This document shows positions 9,618-17,490 of a stretch of DNA of 64,000 nucleotides, piece after piece; position 1 is the stretch's first letter; every line of letters begins with the position of its first letter. The position numbers were made by a program, and so were the translations under genes. This DNA comes from JAJUFS01 sp036381175 (GTDB lineage: Bacteria; Pseudomonadota; Gammaproteobacteria; Natronospirales; JAJUFS01): assembly GCA_036381175.1 (NCBI GenBank), contig DASVDI010000058.1, positions 1 to 64,000 of the forward strand, written 5' to 3'. Under the pieces are notes generated by a model, which was not told the DNA's origin, made no database searches, and saw only the letters and a list, made by a program, of their open reading frames with translations.

Positions 9618-10229
9618 TCACGGACGGAATGACGCCCGCTCGATGTCTTTCTTGATCTTCTTCTGGCCCAGCCAGACCTTGCGGTTGTCCGCCATGCTGA
9701 TCAGTTCGAGATCGACCTGGTAGAACACCACCTGGCGGCGGCCTTCGGCATCGACGATCGTGTTGATGCTTCCGGACAGCATGTAATCGGCACCGAGTTC
9801 GCGGCCCATGGCGTTGCGCGTTTCCTCGCTGGCATTCACATCCTGGTCGGCGCGTTCATCGCGAACGGAACCGCGTTCATTGCTGCTGGCAACAAAGATC
9901 ACGCGTCCCGAATTCACCAGCGCACGCTCGATATCGTTCGTGAATGTCTGCGTGTTGATGAACTCATGGCTGCGATTGCGAATATCGCCAACGATCACCG
10001 CCGGCATGCCGCCTTCGGTCACCTGGTGACGTTCGATCCACGCCCGCGACAGCATGTCTGCGATCATTTCCTCGGACACGAGTCTCGAATCCGTGTCGTT
10101 CCACTTGCCGCTGAGGTCCGTTGTCGAATCCGCCTCGATGCGCGCAACCTGCGTTCCCGCACAGCCGCTGAGCACCAGTGCTGTGACAACCACGAAAGCG
10201 GCGCCGAGATTTTTTCCTGCCTGCATCAT
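9618..10229 (-). CDS. lpoB: LpoB-like penicillin-binding protein activator lipoprotein
   Basis: About 203 residues with lipobox VLSGC. The mature part matches LpoB: KWNDTDSRLVSEEMIADML, a VIVGDIRNRSHEFINT strand, a GRVIFVAS strand and ADYMLSGSINTIVDAEG. In Enterobacteria LpoB reaches through the periplasm to activate the peptidoglycan synthase PBP1B. The start is ATGATG at 10229/10226, behind GAGGAGAA and overlapping the stop of the upstream LPP20 gene, so the two are translationally coupled. The long disordered linker of the E. coli protein is absent, as is common outside Enterobacteria. PBP1B activation is inferred from family membership. Confidence 0.88.
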   Translation of the reverse strand: MMQAGKNLGAAFVVVTALVLSGCAGTQVARIEADSTTDLSGKWNDTDSRLVSEEMIADMLSRAWIERHQVTEGGMPAVIVGDIRNRSHEFINTQTFTNDIERALVNSGRVIFVASSNERGSVRDERADQDVNASEETRNAMGRELGADYMLSGSINTIVDAEGRRQVVFYQVDLELISMADNRKVWLGQKKIKKDIERASFRP

Positions 10230-10795
10230 TTCCCGTTCTCCTCGATAAACCGGTCAAACAGTGTTTCGCCCTTTTCCTGCAAATGCTTTGTGAAACCTTC
10301 GTTCATCACGCCCGCCTTGCCGACGATGTCGTTGACGCGTTTCATGTCGAGCTCAGCCAGGCTGTAAACCACGCCATCATTTTCACTGCGCCAGCGCGCG
10401 ATGATTTCGGTGCCCGTCATGTTGAGCCGGGTGACGTTCTCGATCTGGCGCGAAATCGCCTGCTCGCTCAGCATGTCTTCGCCATAGCCCGCCGTCGCGA
10501 CGTAATCCTGCGAAACGACATTCATGAATGACGACAGCACACGCGCAACTTCGGCACGGGCGCGGTCATCGGCGGTGGATCGCTGCAAGGAGGCGTCCAT
10601 CATCTGCGGCGCGGAACCAAAACCGTGAATCAGCCGGCCTTCCTTGTTGTTCAACGCCTGCGAACCTTCGTTGACCCAGTCCGGCGCGTCCTCGATGCCG
10701 AGATCGCTCTCGACTTCCGTTCGCCCGGAAGCGCAAGCCGCGAGCGTGCCGGCCAGCAGCAGCAACAGCGCTGCGGATAGCATCCTTTGTTTCAT
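10226..10795 (-). CDS. LPP20-family lipoprotein, first gene of the operon
   Basis: The ATG at 10795 with GAGG upstream gives 189 residues. The lipobox is LAACA (cysteine near residue 21). The core is a clear LPP20 domain: APDWVNEG, LIHGFGSAPQ, TADDRARAEVARVLSSF, and VYSLAELDMKRV at the end. It is shorter than the LPP20 protein that closes the operon and may represent the minimal domain. Its stop codon overlaps the lpoB start. The nearly 290 bases upstream contain no gene and should hold the operon promoter, but no specific motif was recognised there. Confidence 0.88.
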   Translation of the reverse strand: MKQRMLSAALLLLLAGTLAACASGRTEVESDLGIEDAPDWVNEGSQALNNKEGRLIHGFGSAPQMMDASLQRSTADDRARAEVARVLSSFMNVVSQDYVATAGYGEDMLSEQAISRQIENVTRLNMTGTEIIARWRSENDGVVYSLAELDMKRVNDIVGKAGVMNEGFTKHLQEKGETLFDRFIEENGK

Positions 10796-11084
10796 TGTCT
10801 TGCCCTCATTTGGAGTTGGAACAGGAAGCCCCGCCGACCGAAAAATTCGACAATTGCAACAGGCGTTCCCCCGAATCGTGCCGCCGTCATCGTCGCGGAT
10901 GCTCCCGCGTATCGAACGGTGCACCGCAATTTAACAATACCTTTCAGATAAAGGAATCACCGGAGCTGCCCCCTCATTAAACCGTAGCAGATGATGGCTT
11001 TTTCTCGGTGGAATACGGGAGAAAAAATGCAGATATGCGATTGAACGTCCCACATTGCCGCTGATCACGCGCGGTTTTCCGGAA

Positions 11085-11429
11085 TCAGCGCGGCCCCCAC
11101 AACGCCGCGTCGAGATCATCGTCGTGATCGACAAAACAACGCGCCGGCACCCGCGTGCCGATGAGCTCGACGCCCTCCTTCGAAAGCCGCCGCACTTGTT
11201 CTTTATAAGGTTCGCTGCCGGGTGGGAATGCCGGTCGTCCGTCGGCACGCAGCACGCGATGCCAGGGCAACTTCATGGACGAAGGTGACTCGCGCAGCAC
11301 GCGGCCGACGAGTCTGGCGCGGCCAGGCAAACCGGCGCGGCGCGCGACGTCGCTGTAGGCGGCAACACGGCCTCGCGGTATGGCGCGGATGGCCAGGAAA
11401 ATCGCCTGTTTTGCCTGCTCGGGTGTCAT
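11085..11429 (-). CDS. Alkyltransferase-like protein (ATL)
   Basis: The 114-residue protein is the isolated C-terminal domain of O6-alkylguanine-DNA methyltransferase (IPRGRVAAYSDVARRAG, then the active-site loop). The acceptor cysteine of PCHRV is replaced by tryptophan (PWHRVL), the hallmark of ATL proteins. These bind O6-alkylguanine without removing the alkyl group and hand it to nucleotide excision repair. The arginine finger region (GRARLVGRVLRESP) is present. It is a single gene divergent from the ArsR/SRPBCC operon. Length and motif agree with E. coli YbaZ (Atl). Confidence 0.92.
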   Translation of the reverse strand: MTPEQAKQAIFLAIRAIPRGRVAAYSDVARRAGLPGRARLVGRVLRESPSSMKLPWHRVLRADGRPAFPPGSEPYKEQVRRLSKEGVELIGTRVPARCFVDHDDDLDAALWGPR

Positions 11430-11463
11430 GGCGCGAGGTTACTGGCTGGATACTGAAAAAAAT

Positions 11464-11483
11464 ATTCAACCGGCTGGTTGAAT
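11464..11483. promoter_or_regulatory. ArsR-family operator, distal copy
   Basis: A perfect inverted repeat ATTCAACC-N4-GGTTGAAT, 40 bp (about four helical turns) upstream of a second copy that covers the start codon of the ArsR gene. Likely an autoregulatory site. Confidence 0.7.
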
Positions 11484-11503
11484 CATGCCCGGTCACGAAC
11501 TAT

Positions 11504-11523
11504 ATTCAACCACATGGTTGAGA
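11504..11523. promoter_or_regulatory. ArsR-family operator overlapping the start codon
   Basis: ATTCAACC-ACAT-GGTTGAGA, the second copy of the ArsR palindrome (two mismatches in the right arm). The ATG at 11514 lies inside it, so a bound repressor would block both transcription and access to the start. Confidence 0.7.
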
Positions 11524-11843
11524 ATAATCCCGAACAACTCGACAACATCTTCCGCGCGCTCGCCGACGCCACCCGCCGCGCGATGCTGCGTGAACTGAGC
11601 GTTCGCGAACACAGCGTCGGCGAACTCGCCGCGCCGCATCGAATGTCGCTCGCCGCGGCCAGCAAGCACGTGAAAGCACTGGAGAAAGCCGGCCTGGTCG
11701 AACGGAAAATAGCCGGGCGCACGCATCGCGTTCGCCTCGCTCCCGCGCGCCTTGCCGAGGCGCACGAATGGCTGCGCTACTACGAACGCTTCTGGACCGA
11801 ACGACTCGATGCGCTGGAACGCGCGCTGAACGAACCCGAATGA
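11514..11843 (+). CDS. ArsR-family repressor of the SRPBCC operon
   Basis: 109 residues from the ATG at 11514, a winged-helix ArsR/SdpR-type protein: LDNIFRALADATRRAMLREL, recognition helix RMSLAAASKHVKALEKAGLV, wing GRTHRVRL. No metal-binding cysteines are seen. This subgroup is typically paired with SRPBCC (AHSA1) proteins, as here: the next gene starts 15 bases downstream. Two palindromes spaced 40 bp, one covering the start codon, point to tight autorepression. The inducer is unknown. Confidence 0.92.
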   Translation: MVENNPEQLDNIFRALADATRRAMLRELSVREHSVGELAAPHRMSLAAASKHVKALEKAGLVERKIAGRTHRVRLAPARLAEAHEWLRYYERFWTERLDALERALNEPE

Positions 11844-11857
11844 GAGAGGAATTCATC

Positions 11858-12400
11858 ATGAACGATCACGGCGTCATCACCGAACCCGGCACGATTGTTT
11901 TCAGACGCACGCTGCCCGGCCCGATTGAAAGAGTGTGGGCGTATCTCACGGAATCCGAAAAACGCGGGAAATGGTTTGCCGCAGGCGAAACCGAACTGAA
12001 GGCCGGCGGGAAGGTGGAATTTCATTTCCTGCACAAAATCCTTTCGCATGAGCCGACGCCTGAACGTTTCAAGGACATGGAAAACGGTGTTTCCTTCGAG
12101 GCGCGTGTTGTCGAATGCGATCCGCCGCGACGGCTCGCTTACACCTGGCCGACATCCAATGGTGGCGACAACTCCGAAGTCACGTTCGAACTGACGCCGC
12201 AAGACGACCGCGTTCTGCTCGTGCTCACCCACCGCAAGCTCGACCCCGACAACATGACCGGCACCGCCGCTGGCTGGCAGTCGCATCTCGGCATCCTGGA
12301 AGACGTGCTCAACGATCAACCGCCGCGCGGTTTCTGGACAACGCATGCGAAAGCGGAAGCCGACTACAAGCGCATGATCGCGGATAGCGATCACTCGTAG
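11858..12400 (+). CDS. SRPBCC (AHSA1-like) protein
   Basis: 180 residues from the ATG at 11858, behind GAGAGGAA. It has the START/Bet v1-like fold signature of AHSA1 proteins: TIVFRRTLPGPIERVWAYLTESEKRGKWF at the start, YTWPTSNGGDNSEVTFEL in the middle strands and GTAAGWQSHLGILEDVL in the long C-terminal helix. Such proteins form a hydrophobic cavity, and their ligands are usually unknown. It is co-transcribed with the ArsR gene and followed, after one dispersed repeat, by a second SRPBCC gene. An enzymatic role cannot be deduced. Confidence 0.88.
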   Translation: MNDHGVITEPGTIVFRRTLPGPIERVWAYLTESEKRGKWFAAGETELKAGGKVEFHFLHKILSHEPTPERFKDMENGVSFEARVVECDPPRRLAYTWPTSNGGDNSEVTFELTPQDDRVLLVLTHRKLDPDNMTGTAAGWQSHLGILEDVLNDQPPRGFWTTHAKAEADYKRMIADSDHS

Positions 12401-12442
12401 CGCGGATGAAGGCGCGCGCAGCGCGTCGTAATCCGGGTTTGA
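12398..12442. repeat. Family E intergenic repeat (CCGGATG type)
   Basis: GTAGCGCGGATGAAGGCGCG with a complementary AATCCGGG end, one of seven dispersed copies. It separates the two SRPBCC genes. Confidence 0.6.
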
Positions 12443-12470
12443 ATCGGCAAGTACCCCGGAGGAAAGATCG

Positions 12471-12911
12471 ATGTTTTCTGAACCGCCCGTCGAGGTCCGC
12501 GTCACGCGGCACTTCAACGCCCCGCCGGAACGCGTCTTCGACGCCTGGCTGGATCCGGTGATGCTTCGCCGCTGGATGTTCGGCCCCGAGGTGCGCGACG
12601 AGGAAGTCGTTCGTCTTACGCTCGATGCGCGCGTTGGTGGACGGTTCTCCTTCGTTGTTCGCCGCGATGAAGAAATCATCGATCACGTCGGCGAGTATCT
12701 TGAGATCGCGCGTCCGCGAAGATTGGTTTTTACGTGGGGAATTGCTGGAGTATCGGTCGATGAATCACGCGTCGTGATCGAAATGAAACCAACGGATGCA
12801 GGTTGCGAGTTCGTACTCACGCATGAACTGGATCCCGACTGGGCGGATTACGCTGATCGCACGCAAGCGGGATGGACGCACATGCTGGAAGCACTCGCGA
12901 AGATAGTGTGA
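12471..12911 (+). CDS. SRPBCC (AHSA1-like) protein, second copy
   Basis: 146 residues, ATG at 12471 behind GGAGGAAA. The AHSA1 motifs are present: VTRHFNAPPERVFDAWLDPVMLRRWMFG, then RLVFTWGI, and the final helix TQAGWTHMLEALAKI. It is shorter than the upstream paralogue and distinct from it, so this is not a recent duplication. It lies in the same orientation and probably in the same ArsR-controlled unit, although a dispersed repeat in the 70-base gap may reduce read-through. Ligand unknown. Confidence 0.88.
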   Translation: MFSEPPVEVRVTRHFNAPPERVFDAWLDPVMLRRWMFGPEVRDEEVVRLTLDARVGGRFSFVVRRDEEIIDHVGEYLEIARPRRLVFTWGIAGVSVDESRVVIEMKPTDAGCEFVLTHELDPDWADYADRTQAGWTHMLEALAKIV

Positions 12912-12915
12912 CCAT

Positions 12916-14385
12916 TCACGCGCGCGAAGCGACGAGCGATTCCTCTTCGCGCTGACGCCGTCGAAATGAACCACGCAACAGCCAGGCAGCAACCAGCAAC
13001 AAGCTGATGCTCACTCCCCACGCTGCGGGCGAATGAAACACCGTTGCGTTCTGCACCGCATGCACAATCAACGCCGCGAGCAACAACACGCCGCTGGCAG
13101 TACGAAACGCGAATGCCGCCGGAAGGCGTGGCAGGATGATTGCGACAGCAATGCCGAGAAGCAACGCCGCCCAGAAAATACCGACCAGCCATCCAATCTG
13201 TGCAACGCCCGCAACCGCAATCAACAACACCAACACCATGGCAGCGGGCGTGCCCCACGCTGTCGCCGCCCACGCACGCTCAAGCGCGGGTACGGCGCGT
13301 CCACGCTGACGGCGTTTCAGCAACCAGATGTTGACGCCACTCACCACCATCACGCAGGCGAGAATGCCGAGCACGCCGTACGCGAATTTCACCCACAGTC
13401 CGCCGAACGAACCGAAATGCAGGGGATACAGCGCGCCCGCGATCTGCTGGCCAACCGGACCATCGGACAAGCCGGTGTTGCCGGTGAGTTCGCCTTCGGC
13501 GTTGAACGGATAATAGTCACCGAAAATCAGGCGGCGTGGATGCTGCGCAAGGATGTGCGCGCTTTGTCCCGCCGTCGCGGGATCGTGAAAGCTGACATAC
13601 CACGGCACGAGACCGGGATACTCGGCATCGAAATTGTGCAGAGCCGTGTCGATGTCCGCGAGCGGCGCGGCAGTTTTGTCGCCTTCCGTTTCCTCGCCGA
13701 AGATCGGTGCGTAGAACGTTTCAATATTGCCATCGAGATACGCCGGCGAGAGCACCACCGCAACGAGGCTCGCGAGTCCGAGCGCGGCGCCCGTGAATGC
13801 AACAATCAAATGAAACGGTGCCGCCCACACGCCAAGACGATTGTGCGTGTCGGTTTCGCGCAGGCGTTCGGTTCCCTTGCGGCGCAGCTTGAATGCATCG
13901 CGAAACAATTTCGGATGCGCAAGCACGCCGGAAATCACGAGTGCTGTCATCAGCATGCCGAGAATGCCGACCAGCGTGAGACCGAAGAAACTCGGCAACG
14001 TGAGGTAGTAATGCAGCTTCGTCAGAAACTCGGTCCACGGATGGCTGACCTGTGCGAGCAGTTCGCCATCGGCATTCGCATACCAGCTCGCTTCATCCGC
14101 GGTCACGGACATGCGCGGCATGCTTTCGATCGGCAACGCGATATCAAAATGATGTGGTTGTTCGACGCGCGCGAGCGCGTTGGTTGCGAGGACACTGACG
14201 GATTCCGGCGCAACTTCGGAAAACTCCGGCACGCCCGGCTGTTCCCAGCGCGCGAACTCTTCGTGAAACACCATCGCCGTTCCGCTCAGGCACAACACAT
14301 AAAGCAGCGCGCTCGCGGCAAGCCCGACAACGGTGTGTCCTGACAACATGCGGGCAACAAAACGCGGCGGCAGTTTCGACCACAT
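12916..14385 (-). CDS. PepSY-associated membrane protein (siderophore-linked reductase family)
   Basis: 489 residues from the ATG at 14385, which overlaps the stop of the upstream gene (TGATG). Typical PepSY_TM architecture: a first TM helix at about 15-40, a long periplasmic region (APESVSV...HPWTEFLTKLHYYLTLP), then TM helices including the conserved LGVWAAPFHLIVAFTGAALG, and a final group near the C-terminus with an RRRQREEE tail. Members encoded beside TonB receptors are thought to reduce ferric siderophores or store the iron in the periplasm. It is the third gene of the iron operon. Confidence 0.88.
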   Translation of the reverse strand: MWSKLPPRFVARMLSGHTVVGLAASALLYVLCLSGTAMVFHEEFARWEQPGVPEFSEVAPESVSVLATNALARVEQPHHFDIALPIESMPRMSVTADEASWYANADGELLAQVSHPWTEFLTKLHYYLTLPSFFGLTLVGILGMLMTALVISGVLAHPKLFRDAFKLRRKGTERLRETDTHNRLGVWAAPFHLIVAFTGAALGLASLVAVVLSPAYLDGNIETFYAPIFGEETEGDKTAAPLADIDTALHNFDAEYPGLVPWYVSFHDPATAGQSAHILAQHPRRLIFGDYYPFNAEGELTGNTGLSDGPVGQQIAGALYPLHFGSFGGLWVKFAYGVLGILACVMVVSGVNIWLLKRRQRGRAVPALERAWAATAWGTPAAMVLVLLIAVAGVAQIGWLVGIFWAALLLGIAVAIILPRLPAAFAFRTASGVLLLAALIVHAVQNATVFHSPAAWGVSISLLLVAAWLLRGSFRRRQREEESLVASRA

Positions 14386-14990
14386 CACATCATCTCCAGC
14401 GCGATACCCGCGACGCTCATTGCAGCCAAGCCAAAGGCGACCAGCGAACGGCGGCGCAACGATACGTCATACGTCGTCCAGATCGCGAGCAGCGCCCACG
14501 CGATCGGCATTATCAACAGTGCGGCGGCAAGACGATTCGCCGCCGAACCGGTTTCGACGTTCCACCAGGCAAACGCGTTTGCCGTCACGAGCAACGCGAT
14601 CACCGCGGATATCGGACCTGCGAGCAGGAACACATAGATTCGCCGCAGCAGCAATCGCGTGCCTGAAAGTTCACTGGCGCCATTTCCGTTGCCGTTCGTG
14701 CGCGGCTCGCGTTCCGCGCGCTTGCGCGAACCATTGCTTTCCCTCGCCGCCATCAGCACCAGCACGAACCCGGCGAGCATGAAAACGGTGATCCCGAATG
14801 CAATGCCGCGATCCGCACCGGATGCGAACGTCCACGGAATGAACGACAGCAACAACAGGCTCCACGCCGAAAGCATCAACGTCAGCCGGCGTTTCATATG
14901 ACCGGCACGTCGCGCGCGCCAGCCCTCGCGCAACAGCAAGGCGGCGGCAATTGTCATTGCCGCCGCAATGAGGGAAAGGAAAGCATTCAT
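14385..14990 (-). CDS. Membrane protein of iron-uptake operon, unknown function
   Basis: 201 residues from the ATG at 14990 (an in-frame TTG at 15014 is possible). There are about six hydrophobic helices: MNAFLSLIAAAMTIAAALLL, LTLMLSAWSLLLLSFIPWTF, a GITVFMLAGFVLVLMA helix and three more after a charged cytoplasmic loop (about residues 95-120). No characterised domain was recognised. Its position between a TonB receptor and a PepSY protein, coupled to the latter, fits the small DUF-type inner-membrane proteins often found in ferric siderophore loci. Confidence 0.7.
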   Translation of the reverse strand: MNAFLSLIAAAMTIAAALLLREGWRARRAGHMKRRLTLMLSAWSLLLLSFIPWTFASGADRGIAFGITVFMLAGFVLVLMAARESNGSRKRAEREPRTNGNGNGASELSGTRLLLRRIYVFLLAGPISAVIALLVTANAFAWWNVETGSAANRLAAALLIMPIAWALLAIWTTYDVSLRRRSLVAFGLAAMSVAGIALEMM

Positions 14991-15021
14991 GCGCGTGTTC
15001 CGACTCCGGATCAAAGCTTCC

Positions 15022-15095
15022 GTAGGTTGGGGTGAGCAACGCGAACCCCAACACCTGGAAATGTTGGGGTTCGGAAATACCTCACCCCAACCTAC
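15022..15095. repeat. Family A intergenic repeat (GTAGGTTGGGGTGAG cruciform)
   Basis: Nearly symmetrical: 15-base outer arms GTAGGTTGGGGTGAG / CTCACCCCAACCTAC and inner arms GAACCCCAAC / GTTGGGGTTC around a short loop. It lies between the TonB receptor and the next operon gene, where it could act as an attenuator or RNA-processing hairpin. Copies recur at 53973 and 54557. Confidence 0.8.
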
Positions 15096-15101
15096 AAAGA
15101 C

Positions 15102-17297
15102 TTAGTCAAACCGATAAACAACCGTTCCGACAATCGTCCGGCGCTCGCCCCAGAAGCAATCGCCGCGTGCGAGACACGTTGCGACGTATTCCTTGTCGGC
15201 AGCGTTGCGCACGTTCAAGCGGAAATCCCAGTCGCGCATTTCGTAGCCGACCATCAGATCCGCGAGCGTATACGACGGCGTGCGAATGTCATCGGCGCCA
15301 TCAAAGCTTTCACCCACGTAACGCAAGCCGATGCCCGCCTTGAAACCCTGCCACGAACCCGGTGCGTACCCAAGCCACGCCGATGCCTGGTTTTCCGGTA
15401 CGGACGCAAACTGGAATCCTGCCGCGCTTTCCGTATCAAGCTTGCTCGCGTTCACTTCCAGGCTGAAATCACCCAGCTGCGTTTTCGATTCGATCTCGAT
15501 GCCTTGAATGTTCGCGACACCTTCCTGTTGCGATGGTGCATTCGGAAGCGCGAACGGATTCGAGAGATTCGATTGCTCGATATCGAATGCCGCCACCGTA
15601 ATGAACGTTGGCGAACCGACCGGCTGGTACTTCACGCCAACTTCAACCTGCTGGCCTTCCTGCGGCTTCAGCGGTTCCTGCGTGACATTGTCAACGCCGA
15701 TCACGGGCGTGAAGGATTCCGCGTAGCTCACGTACGGCGCGAAACCGCTGTCGAACCAGTACAGCGCACCAACGCTGGTGCTCACCGCATCGTCTTCCTG
15801 CACAACGGTGCCGGTGTCCGTGCTGACATCGTCGAAACGCACGCCGGCCGTGAAGCGCCAGTTGTCGTAGGAAATCTGATCGTTGATGTAAAGGCCGGTG
15901 TCGCGCGTATTCGTTTCCGGTCCGTCGATAAAATAATCATCGAGAATGTCAGCCGACGGAATCGAACCGTATTGCGGATTGAACAGGTTGATCCAGAACG
16001 CATCGCCGTAAACCGTATCCGGCTGGCCGGTAGCAAGATCGTAGCCAAGCGCATAAGCGCTCGCGAGATCATTCTCCGTCGTCACGTCCTGGTACTGAAG
16101 ACCGATCATCAATTCATGTTCGAGTGAGCCCGTGGTGAAATCGGCGCGCAGGCGCGTGTCCATCGCGAGCTGTTCCGATGTCGCGTCGCTCGCATAAAAC
16201 GTGCGCGGCACCATGCCGTCGCGATACAGCGAACCGTCAGCATTGAACACGTAACGCGTGCCGCCGATGAACGCCGGCCACGCCTGGTTGTAATCCGCCG
16301 CGCCATCCGTCCAGCGCGCAGTGGCTTCGATCGACCACGTCGCGTTGATCATGTGATCGGCAAGCAAGGTGAGCGACTGCGTTTCGGTGTTGTAATGATC
16401 GAAGCCCGGCTCGCCGTAAAAATCTTCGATGCCGAGGAATTCGCCATTCGGCGCAGGATACAGCGTGCCGTAGATCGGAACGAACTGTTCACCCGTAGCA
16501 CCGCTTGATTCCTGGAAATTCGCGAGCAAGGTGAGATTCGTGCGCGCGTTCGGGCTCCACGTCACCGACGGCGCGAACACCCACGCGTCGTTCTCGACGA
16601 AATCCACCTGCGTGCCCGCATCGCGGTATACGGCAGTCACGCGATAAAGCAGGCTGCCGGATTCGTTCATCGCACCACCGAAATCCGTCGCAAGCTGCAT
16701 GTGATCAAAAGTGCCGAGCTGCAGGACGACTTCGCTGCGAAGGTCGGCGCGCGGCCGCTTGCTCACCACGTTCACCAGCCCGCCGGGCGAACCCTGGCCG
16801 TAAAGCACCGATGCGGGGCCTTTGAGAATCTCGACCTGTTCCAGCGTGTAAACATGCGGGCGCGTATTGTTGTAATTGCCGAACAGCGCCTGCAGCGAGT
16901 CGCGATATTCCGGCACATCCAGGCCGCGCACCTTCACCCAGTCGCCGCGCGTCGCAAAACCATAGGTCTCGCCGAAAACACCGGCGGAATAAAGATAAGC
17001 GTCAGCGAGTTCCAGTGCGCCGCGTTCGCGCAGCGTCGCCGCCGTTTCGATCGACACCGAGCGTGCCGTTTCCATGATCGGCGTGTCGGATTTCAGCGCC
17101 GAGTAGCGGGACATCTCGCCGGTCACAGTCACGCCGCTCAGGCGGGCGGGATCGTCCGCGTCGCTTGATGCGTCCTCGGCACCCTCGCCCTGAGGCGCTT
17201 CCTGAGTCGCCGTTTCTTCTTCCGCCGCGACGGCGCTATTTGCTGCGAAACACGCAATTGCCAGCCACAAAATGGCTGATCCAACCCGGTAAATCAT
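15102..17297 (-). CDS. TonB-dependent siderophore receptor
   Basis: 731 residues, ATG at 17297 behind GGGAG. A Sec signal peptide ends at AVAA (about residue 24). A low-complexity acidic stretch and a TonB-box-like GVTVTGEMS (about 54-62) follow, then the plug domain (SVSIETAATLRERG, VKVRGLDVPEYRDSLQ, QVEILKGPASVLYGQGSPGG) and a 22-strand barrel ending RRTIVGTVVYRFD. The plug sequence places it with FhuA/FpvA-like ferric-siderophore receptors; the ligand is not predictable. A Fur-like box lies 53 bases upstream and the downstream genes suit periplasmic iron release. Confidence 0.95.
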   Translation of the reverse strand: MIYRVGSAILWLAIACFAANSAVAAEEETATQEAPQGEGAEDASSDADDPARLSGVTVTGEMSRYSALKSDTPIMETARSVSIETAATLRERGALELADAYLYSAGVFGETYGFATRGDWVKVRGLDVPEYRDSLQALFGNYNNTRPHVYTLEQVEILKGPASVLYGQGSPGGLVNVVSKRPRADLRSEVVLQLGTFDHMQLATDFGGAMNESGSLLYRVTAVYRDAGTQVDFVENDAWVFAPSVTWSPNARTNLTLLANFQESSGATGEQFVPIYGTLYPAPNGEFLGIEDFYGEPGFDHYNTETQSLTLLADHMINATWSIEATARWTDGAADYNQAWPAFIGGTRYVFNADGSLYRDGMVPRTFYASDATSEQLAMDTRLRADFTTGSLEHELMIGLQYQDVTTENDLASAYALGYDLATGQPDTVYGDAFWINLFNPQYGSIPSADILDDYFIDGPETNTRDTGLYINDQISYDNWRFTAGVRFDDVSTDTGTVVQEDDAVSTSVGALYWFDSGFAPYVSYAESFTPVIGVDNVTQEPLKPQEGQQVEVGVKYQPVGSPTFITVAAFDIEQSNLSNPFALPNAPSQQEGVANIQGIEIESKTQLGDFSLEVNASKLDTESAAGFQFASVPENQASAWLGYAPGSWQGFKAGIGLRYVGESFDGADDIRTPSYTLADLMVGYEMRDWDFRLNVRNAADKEYVATCLARGDCFWGERRTIVGTVVYRFD

Positions 17298-17349
17298 GAA
17301 AATCTCCCTGAGTTCTTCTTTAAATGCAGAGCAACAAGGAGGGAATGTT

Positions 17350-17368
17350 AATGCGAATTGTTCTTATT
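17350..17368. promoter_or_regulatory. Fur-like box before the TonB receptor
   Basis: AATGCGAATTGTTCTTATT is a 9-1-9 imperfect palindrome (7 of 9 arm positions pair), with the AT-rich GAAT/ATTC-like core typical of gammaproteobacterial Fur sites. It ends about 53 bases before the receptor start. Iron repression is inferred. Confidence 0.55.
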
Positions 17369-17450
17369 AGCAAGAACGTTGGAGGGCAGAATTTGCGGAA
17401 AATCAGACGGGATTACGCTCTGGCTGGAACGAGATAAGAGGATTTATTTA

Positions 17451-17478
17451 CTGGATTCCCGCTTGCGCGGGAATCCAG
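17451..17478. repeat. Family D intergenic repeat (CTGGATTCCCG hairpin)
   Basis: CTGGATTCCCGC-TTGC-GCGGGAATCCAG, a perfect 12-bp stem at the 3' end of the DUF1028 gene. It may serve as its terminator. Confidence 0.7.
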
Positions 17479-17490
17479 TTTATAGAACCC

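Noticed and set aside
13033..14343. 436-codon forward frame opposite the PepSY gene
   Set aside because: His/Arg-rich shadow of a gene with clear transmembrane and family features on the other strand.
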